Below, piece after piece: positions 47,916 through 53,000 of a stretch of 53,000 bases of DNA. The position numbers and the translations under genes were made by a program. The stretch is from assembly GCA_025997795.1 (NCBI GenBank), contig BNVB01000008.1:1-53000 (forward strand), written 5' to 3'. The DNA comes from Spirochaetia bacterium (GTDB lineage Bacteria; Spirochaetota; Spirochaetia; Treponematales; Breznakiellaceae). The notes beneath the pieces were generated by a model, which saw nothing but the letters and a program-made list of their open reading frames with translations, made no database searches and was not told the DNA's origin. Position 1 is the first letter of the stretch, and every line of letters begins with the position of its first letter.

Positions 47916-48881
47916 TTATGTTTTTTGCAGAAGATGGACCGCAAAACCGCCGATCTCATCTTTTAGATAGATCACCGTCATTCTGCCTTTGGCATCTTTT
48001 TTGATGCTCTCGTTCACAAACGCATATCCCTGTCTTTCCAGATGGTAACGTGCCTTGCTTATGGAATTGACTCTAACGGCAATGTGCCCGTGGGTACCGT
48101 AATTGGGAGACTTCATTACTTCGAGAAAATCTCCGGCAAACACAGAACCGCTTCCGGGCTTTTGATGGAAACCAAAAAGCTGCCCGAAAGATCCGGCGGT
48201 CCGAATCGCTTCATCTTCATTTTTGGTATTGATTCCCATGTGGACAACGGAAAACCCAAGCATATTGGTAACAGCTTCCCGGCACAGCCGGGTAATTTCT
48301 TCAAATTTGCCGGCGTTGATCAGATCCGCAGGAACCATCCAGGAACCGCCGCAGGCAACGATCTTTTCAAAGCTTATGTACCTGCCGATATTCTCTGCGT
48401 TAATTCCTCCGGTGGGCATAAAGTTAAGCCTGGGGAAAGGCGCAGAAACCGCTTTGATATAATCCAATCCCCCTGCCTGTTCGGCAGGGAAAAATTTTAC
48501 CGTATCAAGACCTGCTTCCAGAGCCAGTTCCATATCCGATGGGGTAGAACAGCCCGGTACAATGGGGATCTTTTTTTCGATGCAGTAGGCAACCACCGCG
48601 GGATTAAAGCCGGGACTTACGACAAACTTTGCTCCCCCATCAATGGCCTTGTCAACCTGTTCCGTTGTCAACACAGTCCCGGCGCCGATCAAAATGCCGG
48701 GCAGTTTTGCTGCAATGGTGCGTATCGCCTCTTCTCCCTGGGCGGTACGGAAAGTAATTTCCGCACAGGGAATGCCGCCGGCCTGTAATGCTTCCGCCAA
48801 AGGCAGCGCCTTTGCGGCGTCATCTATTTTGATAACCGGGACAATGCCTATCTTGTCTAATGTTTCCAATACTTCATTCAT
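47916..48881 (-). CDS. eda: KDPG/KHG aldolase fused to a C-terminal VOC domain
   Basis: 321 residues. Residues 1-205 are a class I aldolase: EITFRTAQGEEAI (E41), IGAGTVLTTEQ, VSPGFNPAVV and the Schiff-base Lys K129 in TVKFFPAEQAGG. Residues 214-321 resemble a vicinal-oxygen-chelate/glyoxalase fold (VVHMGINTKNEDEAI, HGHIAVRVNSISKARYHLERQGYAF). The aldolase cleaves KDPG; the VOC part may sense or modify a metabolite. ATG 48881 matches the family start (MNEVLETLDKIGIVPV) and lies 7 bp after TAGAAT; ATG 48890, with GGAG upstream, is the alternative. First gene of an operon with kdgK. Confidence 0.9.
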   Translation of the reverse strand: MNEVLETLDKIGIVPVIKIDDAAKALPLAEALQAGGIPCAEITFRTAQGEEAIRTIAAKLPGILIGAGTVLTTEQVDKAIDGGAKFVVSPGFNPAVVAYCIEKKIPIVPGCSTPSDMELALEAGLDTVKFFPAEQAGGLDYIKAVSAPFPRLNFMPTGGINAENIGRYISFEKIVACGGSWMVPADLINAGKFEEITRLCREAVTNMLGFSVVHMGINTKNEDEAIRTAGSFGQLFGFHQKPGSGSVFAGDFLEVMKSPNYGTHGHIAVRVNSISKARYHLERQGYAFVNESIKKDAKGRMTVIYLKDEIGGFAVHLLQKT

Positions 48882-48888
48882 GGGGGTC

Positions 48889-48918
48889 ATTCTACTCCGC
48901 ATTACTTTGTTGTGTCAA
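48889..48918 (-). promoter_or_regulatory. Promoter of the eda-kdgK operon
   Basis: On the minus strand TTGACA (48918-48913), 18 bp, TAGAAT (48894-48889), then 7 bp to ATG 48881. It would start the mRNA at or next to that codon, downstream of the GGAG site that serves ATG 48890. Confidence 0.55.
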
Positions 48919-48978
48919 AGATTTTTTTTAACAAACAACAGTAACAAAATTGTAACAATCCCACAAAATAGTGCGTAC

Positions 48979-49006
48979 TTTACAAATAAAAAAGCCGTGT
49001 TACACT
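48979..49006 (+). promoter_or_regulatory. Promoter of the sugar ABC operon
   Basis: TTTACA (48979-48984), 16 bp, TACACT (49001-49006), then 8 bp to ATG 49015, giving a leader of at most about 2 nt. Divergent from the eda promoter, with 60 bp between their -35 elements where a shared regulator could bind. Confidence 0.6.
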
Positions 49007-49014
49007 TTCAACAT

Positions 49015-50490
49015 ATGACGTTAGCACTGCGTGACGTACGCAAGTCGTACGGAAACACCGTGATTTTACACGGTATCAGCCTGGATGCCAGGTTTGGCCA
49101 GGTGGTAGCGATTGTTGGAGCGAACGGCGCCGGTAAATCTACCCTGATCAAAATCCTCTCTGGTGCGGTTCCTAAAAACTCAGGCGAACTCGAACTGGAT
49201 GGCCAAAAACTCGACCTAAAGGGGCCGCGTGATGCCATTCGGCAGGGAATCTGTACGGTCTACCAGGAGTTGTCTTTGGTACCGGAGTTGTCGGTTGCCG
49301 AGAACCTCCTTTTGGGCGTTCTGCCCAGGCGCTGGGGACTCATTGCTTGGCGGGAAGCCCGTATACGCGCTAAAGAGATTCTTACGTCAATTGGCTTTGG
49401 GTCCATTGACCCGGCAGCAAAAATACGCGATTTACCGATTGCCAAACAGCAGATGGTTGAGATCGCAAAAGCCCTGGTTTCTACACCCAGGGTCCTGGTA
49501 CTCGACGAGCCCTCTGCGGTACTGTCGGGTTCTGACCTGGATTCCCTCTACGCCCTGGTTGGTCAACTGCGCGATAAGGGAACCCTTGTCTTATATGTCT
49601 CCCACCGGCTTAAAGAAGTTCTTGATCTGGCAGACAAGATCGCCGTCATGAAAGACGGCCGCTTCGTCGCTGAACTTGACCCAAAAAAAGCCACCGAAGA
49701 TGACATGATTACCTTGATGGCCGGCCGTCAGATCGAAGCGATCTACCCCGACCGGCGTAAGGTTTTTGGGGAACCGACGCTGGCTGTTAAAGGCCTAACC
49801 CGTGCCGGCGAGTTTACTGATGTTAATTTTAGCCTGCGCAGAGGTGAGGTACTGTCGGTTTTTGGCCTTGTTGGATCGGGGCGCAGCGAACTTGTCGAAA
49901 CGATCTTTGGATCCCGCCGGCCAGACAGCGGGTCAATATCGATTGGCGGTCTTACCAAGACTTTCCATGCCCCTGTTGATGCGATCAAAGCGGGCCTTGC
50001 CTTAATAACGGAGGATAGACAGCGTACCGGACTGGTGTTGGGCCTTAAGGTTGGCGAGAATATCAACCTGGCAACCATGCACGGAATACTGCTCTCCATG
50101 GTCAAGCGCCGTTCCAATGCGGAACTGATGATCAACGAGCTGTCGATTCACCCTAAACACTGCAAGGACATGGCGGCGTGGCAGCTCTCCGGCGGCAACC
50201 AACAGAAAGCCGTAATCGCCAAATGGCTGTTGACCCACCCGTCAATTCTGATTCTGGACGAACCAACCCGCGGTGTGGATATGGCCACCAGGGTAGATAT
50301 CTACAAAAAAATCGATGAACTTGCCTCTGCCGGCATCTCAATCTTGATGGTCTCGTCGGACCTGACAGAGGCGGTCTCGATGGCGGATCGGGTACTGGTA
50401 ATGCGAAATGGGCGGGTGTTGAAAGAGCTGGATGCGGCAGGAACCAGCGAGGACGAAGTCCTGGCATATGCGATTGGAGGCAAAGAATGA
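49015..50490 (+). CDS. Ribose-type ABC importer, tandem ATPase
   Basis: 491 residues, two ATP-binding halves. Half one has VGANGAGKSTL (Walker A), LPIAKQQMVEIAKAL (signature) and VLVLDEPSAVL (Walker B). Half two has the degenerate Walker A FGLVGSGRSELV, LSGGNQQKAVIAKWL and ILILDEPTRGVD. This RbsA/MglA layout powers monosaccharide import. ATG 49015 lies 8 bp after the -10 with no ribosome site. It overlaps the permease gene by 4 bp (ATGA). The sugar is unknown; the KDG genes opposite suggest a hexonate, hexuronate or pentose. Codon use, rich in GTC, CGC and TCG, differs somewhat from the neighbours. Confidence 0.92.
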   Translation: MTLALRDVRKSYGNTVILHGISLDARFGQVVAIVGANGAGKSTLIKILSGAVPKNSGELELDGQKLDLKGPRDAIRQGICTVYQELSLVPELSVAENLLLGVLPRRWGLIAWREARIRAKEILTSIGFGSIDPAAKIRDLPIAKQQMVEIAKALVSTPRVLVLDEPSAVLSGSDLDSLYALVGQLRDKGTLVLYVSHRLKEVLDLADKIAVMKDGRFVAELDPKKATEDDMITLMAGRQIEAIYPDRRKVFGEPTLAVKGLTRAGEFTDVNFSLRRGEVLSVFGLVGSGRSELVETIFGSRRPDSGSISIGGLTKTFHAPVDAIKAGLALITEDRQRTGLVLGLKVGENINLATMHGILLSMVKRRSNAELMINELSIHPKHCKDMAAWQLSGGNQQKAVIAKWLLTHPSILILDEPTRGVDMATRVDIYKKIDELASAGISILMVSSDLTEAVSMADRVLVMRNGRVLKELDAAGTSEDEVLAYAIGGKE

Positions 50491-51500
50491 AAGAATCTGG
50501 AACTATGGAAAAAACCCGTTTTTCGATCCGGTTTGTAATTTCCCGGCGGCCCCGTTTGGAGGTCTCCGGTCAAGATGTGACTATGTCGCTTATCCTTGGC
50601 TTAGTGGCGATCGCACTTATCGTCATTGCTAATCCGCTGACAAAAAATGTGTTCTTCACTACCAACAACCTAACTAACCTGATGCGGCAGATGACAACAA
50701 CCGGACTGCTCTCTCTTGGTATGCTCTTTGTTATTCTAACAGGGGGAATCGACCTGTCGGTCGGATCAGTCGTTGCGTTCTCTGCCATCTTCGCCGGCGG
50801 CGCTTCGGTACACTGGGGGTTGCCGGTTTGGGTGTCGTTTTTCCTGGGTATCGCCGCCGGAGCGGTTTGGGGGCTGGTTAGCGGATCCCTTGTTGCCTGG
50901 TTCAGGCTGGCGCCCTTTGTGGTAACCCTGGCCATGATGACGACCATTCGCGGCCTAACCTATGTTCGTTCTGAAATTGCAATTAGCGCCCGCACTGTTC
51001 CCAGTTTTACCACACTGGGTTCGGCTGTGGTCTACGGCATTCCAATATCAACGATGATCATGGTGGTATTCTTTATTCTTGGTGCAGTGTTCCTGAACCG
51101 TACCCCCCTTGGGCGCAGTACCATAGCCATTGGCGGTAACCGTGATACCGTGCGGCTGGCCGGGATTTCGGTGGAGAAGGGCATCACTGTCGCATACATT
51201 ATCTCCGGAATTTGTTCCGGGGTGGGCGGTGTTTTGCTTGCTTCACGCCTAGGCAACATTCAGCCGTCACTGGGTAATGCCTTCGAACTTGACGCCATAG
51301 CCGCCTGCGTAATCGGCGGGGCCAACCTGGCCGGAGGCAAAGGTACCGTCCAGGGGACGGTTATGGGGGTTTTAATCCTGGCGGTCATGAACAACCTGCT
51401 GTCGCTGCGCAACGTGGAGTCCTATTGGCAGCTGGTCTTTAAGGGAGCGATCATCATTGCGGTGGTCCTGCTCCACTCCCGCTCTCAGGAACGAGGGTAA
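50487..51500 (+). CDS. Ribose-type ABC importer, permease
   Basis: 337 residues, about nine hydrophobic segments, with the family signature ILTGGIDLSVGSVVAFSAIFAGG near residue 85 and the EAA-like VIGGANLAGGKGTVQGTVMGVLIL near the C-terminus. It forms the inner-membrane channel, probably as a dimer. Start ATG 50487 overlaps the ATPase stop and is served by GGAGG within that gene; ATG 50508 is an alternative. Confidence 0.92.
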   Translation: MKESGTMEKTRFSIRFVISRRPRLEVSGQDVTMSLILGLVAIALIVIANPLTKNVFFTTNNLTNLMRQMTTTGLLSLGMLFVILTGGIDLSVGSVVAFSAIFAGGASVHWGLPVWVSFFLGIAAGAVWGLVSGSLVAWFRLAPFVVTLAMMTTIRGLTYVRSEIAISARTVPSFTTLGSAVVYGIPISTMIMVVFFILGAVFLNRTPLGRSTIAIGGNRDTVRLAGISVEKGITVAYIISGICSGVGGVLLASRLGNIQPSLGNAFELDAIAACVIGGANLAGGKGTVQGTVMGVLILAVMNNLLSLRNVESYWQLVFKGAIIIAVVLLHSRSQERG

Positions 51501-51512
51501 AGGTAACAGAGG

Positions 51513-51562
51513 TTATGCGTCGGCTGTGGAGTGTGACGTTGTCCAAACCACAGCCGGCATAA
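51513..51562 (+). promoter_or_regulatory. Intercistronic hairpin before the binding-protein gene
   Basis: TTATGC..CGGCTGTGG (51513-51529) pairs with CCACAGCCG..GCATAA (51548-51562). It has no U tract and may protect or process the mRNA so that the binding protein is made in excess. Confidence 0.6.
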
Positions 51563-51590
51563 GCGCAATAACAATATCGAGGAGGAAAGT

Positions 51591-52553
51591 ATGAAAATGA
51601 GGAAATTGGTTACCCTGGCTATTACCAGCCTGCTGGTTCTCGGCACTATCTGCATCATGGCGGGCTGCTCGGAAAAACCAACTGAAAAAAAGGTCACCAT
51701 TGGCATGGCAAACCTTGCCCTGGGTGATTATTTTACCGGTATGCGTAATGCGGTTGTCACAGCGGGTGAAAAACGCGGCTGGACGGTCAATGCTACCAAT
51801 GCTGACGGCGATGATGCCAAGCTTGTGGCTGATGTCGAAAACTTCATTGCCCAGGGCGTAGATGGCATCGTCATCTCCGGCGCATGGTTCAACGACATTC
51901 CGGCAGCGCTGAATGCCGCTGAAAAAGCGGGTATTCCCGTGGTGCTTGTTGACCGTATGTTCGATTCCCAGAACTTTACTTCCTGGGTGGGTCCGAATAA
52001 CGAATTCATGGGCGAGCAGCTTGGCCAGTACATCGTTTCGCAGCTGCCTTCCGGCGGTACCGCAGTAATTATCCGCGGCGGCCCTGCCGAGAATACCATC
52101 GGTATCAACCGTACCAAGGGTGTCGTCAAGGCCCTTACGGCGGCGGGTAACTTTGACATTCAGGTTTCCCCTGACTTTGGTAACTGGGCTACTGATGCCG
52201 GCAAAACAGCCATGGAAAATATGCTTGCACGGTTCCCCAAGATTGACGTTGTCTTCTGCGAAAATGACTCCATGAGCTTCGGCGCTCAGTCTGCGGCTGC
52301 GGACGCGGGCCGTTCCGCCCAGATGTTCTTTACCGGAATTGACGGCGCGAACCCGGCTATCCTGGCAATCCTTGAAGGCGGAAACTACAAGGCCACAGGC
52401 CACAACGATGCCAATGTAATCGGCGCCGAGGGCATTGCCGTGATGGCGCGTATCCTTGCGGGTGAAACTGTTGACAAGATTAACTACATGGATTCACCTA
52501 TCATCACAATCTCCAATGCTGAGCAATACAGGAATGCGGGTAAGTGGGAATAA
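51591..52553 (+). CDS. Sugar-binding lipoprotein of the ABC importer
   Basis: 320 residues, periplasmic-binding-protein family 4 (RbsB-like). Lipobox IMAGC with Cys 26 lipidated. Segments typical of the family are VTIGMANLALGDYFTGMRNAV, FIAQGVDGIVISG and NAAEKAGIPVVLVDRMF, and FCENDSMSFGAQSAAADAG. It captures the substrate and delivers it to the permease. GAGGAGG precedes ATG 51591. It is the third gene of the operon, after a strong hairpin. Confidence 0.92.
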   Translation: MKMRKLVTLAITSLLVLGTICIMAGCSEKPTEKKVTIGMANLALGDYFTGMRNAVVTAGEKRGWTVNATNADGDDAKLVADVENFIAQGVDGIVISGAWFNDIPAALNAAEKAGIPVVLVDRMFDSQNFTSWVGPNNEFMGEQLGQYIVSQLPSGGTAVIIRGGPAENTIGINRTKGVVKALTAAGNFDIQVSPDFGNWATDAGKTAMENMLARFPKIDVVFCENDSMSFGAQSAAADAGRSAQMFFTGIDGANPAILAILEGGNYKATGHNDANVIGAEGIAVMARILAGETVDKINYMDSPIITISNAEQYRNAGKWE

Positions 52554-52604
52554 TCCACAGTCGTTACAGTCTGAACAGCGATTTTAAGCTGCTGTAGATT
52601 TTGC

Positions 52605-52636
52605 GGAACCTCATGGCTCAAATGCTGTGAGGTTCC
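52605..52636 (+). promoter_or_regulatory. Hairpin between the binding-protein and dehydrogenase genes
   Basis: GGAACCTCA (52605-52613) and TGAGGTTCC (52628-52636), 9-bp stem with a 14-nt loop, without a T run. May act as a partial terminator or mRNA stabiliser. Confidence 0.55.
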
Positions 52637-52651
52637 CTATTAAAAGGATGG

Positions 52652-53000
52652 ATGAAAATGAAGATGTTTATTGGCGGGAAGCCGGTTGATTCCGGGGATA
52701 AAAAAACCATTGATGTGTTAAATTCCTCTACCCAGGAAAAAATAGATACGGTTCCCAGTGCAACTGCGGAGGATATTGAAACAGCAATAAGCATAGCCCA
52801 AAAGGGGAAAAAGATTTGGGCTGCGACACCCATGCATGCACGAGCCAAAATACTGCTTGCAAGCGCCGATGTATTGGAAAAAAACGTTGAAGAACTGGCA
52901 GTATTGCTTAGCACAGAAATGGGAAAAATTATCCGCGAAGCCCGCGGTGAAGTGGACTGTGCGGTTCAGATATTGCGCGGATATGTAGAAAAGGCAAAAC
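52652..53000 (+). CDS. NAD(P)-dependent aldehyde dehydrogenase, N-terminal part
   Basis: The first 116 residues are present (MFIGGKPVDSGDKKTIDVLN, VPSATAEDIETAISIAQKG, AKILLASADVLEKNVEELA, LSTEMGKIIREARGEVDCA), the standard opening of the ALDH superfamily, and the gene runs off the window. The catalytic Cys and Glu lie beyond. Relatives oxidise lactaldehyde, succinate semialdehyde or 2,5-dioxovalerate; next to KDG genes the last would be interesting but cannot be told apart here. AAAGGA precedes ATG 52652; in-frame ATGs follow at 52658 and 52664. Confidence 0.85.
   Translation, partial: MKMKMFIGGKPVDSGDKKTIDVLNSSTQEKIDTVPSATAEDIETAISIAQKGKKIWAATPMHARAKILLASADVLEKNVEELAVLLSTEMGKIIREARGEVDCAVQILRGYVEKAK

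Noticed and set aside
48643..49014. Upstream extension of the ABC ATPase frame
   Set aside because: It runs opposite the aldolase gene and across both promoters; the family start is ATG 49015.
1..53000. tRNA, rRNA, CRISPR arrays, insertion sequences and riboswitches
   Set aside because: Looked for in the intergenic stretches on both strands; none could be supported. No transposase gene was recognised.

Overview
Most likely a spirochaete chromosome, probably a Treponema of the roughly 50% G+C termite-gut type. This is an inference from gene content: a SpoIID/LytB protein with TPRs, a STAS protein with a zinc ribbon, BspA-like leucine-rich repeats, many lipoproteins, a LicC/PntC-aminotransferase fusion of the kind described in Treponema denticola, and MurA with Asp in place of the fosfomycin-target Cys. 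No rRNA, tRNA or CRISPR array was seen.

Layout. 1-1.4 kb: mtlD (mannitol-1-phosphate dehydrogenase) broken by a fold-back inverted junction, with the tail of an FGGY sugar kinase. 1.4-7.9 kb: a YrdC protein, a small GIY-YIG-like protein, an alternative sigma-70-family factor behind a near-consensus sigma-54 promoter, a SpoIID protein, rpoN, hpf and a convergent ptsN-type EIIA. 7.9-17.5 kb: envelope and hypothetical genes, ssb, a U32 peptidase and thioredoxin. 17.6-20.4 kb: an AT-rich island with a restriction-modification pair and an exported protein. 20.6-35.6 kb: murA, a three-gene membrane/J-domain operon, an intergenic cluster of DnaA boxes (25.63-25.85 kb), a STAS protein, an SDR, trmJ, a WecG-type glycosyltransferase, rsmE, a CtpA-type protease, a receiver-like/kinase/cNMP-binding switch protein and an M16 protease. 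35.65-42.6 kb: a DHH phosphoesterase, a beta-CASP nuclease, a DeoR regulator and an operon of a LURP-one-like protein, an Fe-alcohol dehydrogenase and the PntC-aminotransferase fusion. 42.6-46.8 kb: an accessory stretch with a frameshifted toxin-like gene, a HigBA-type toxin-antitoxin module with its operator, a repeat lipoprotein, two exact parS sites and small exported or membrane proteins. 46.8-53 kb: KDG kinase, KDPG aldolase-VOC fusion, a ribose-type ABC importer and the start of an aldehyde dehydrogenase, together a sugar or sugar-acid uptake and catabolism locus.

Themes across the window. (1) At least a dozen genes have a -10 hexamer only 5-8 nt (mostly exactly 6) before the start codon, which predicts leaderless mRNAs. 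(2) The sigma-54 promoter before the sigma-70-family gene, with rpoN about 3 kb away, suggests a sigma cascade like RpoN-RpoS of Borrelia. (3) Two exact parS sites and a DnaA-box cluster suggest an origin-proximal segment, although dnaA and dnaN are absent. (4) Several small palindromic repeat families recur, including one inside reading frames where both copies encode RGSSLE, and one promoter-leader-signal-peptide module sits in front of two unrelated mature proteins.
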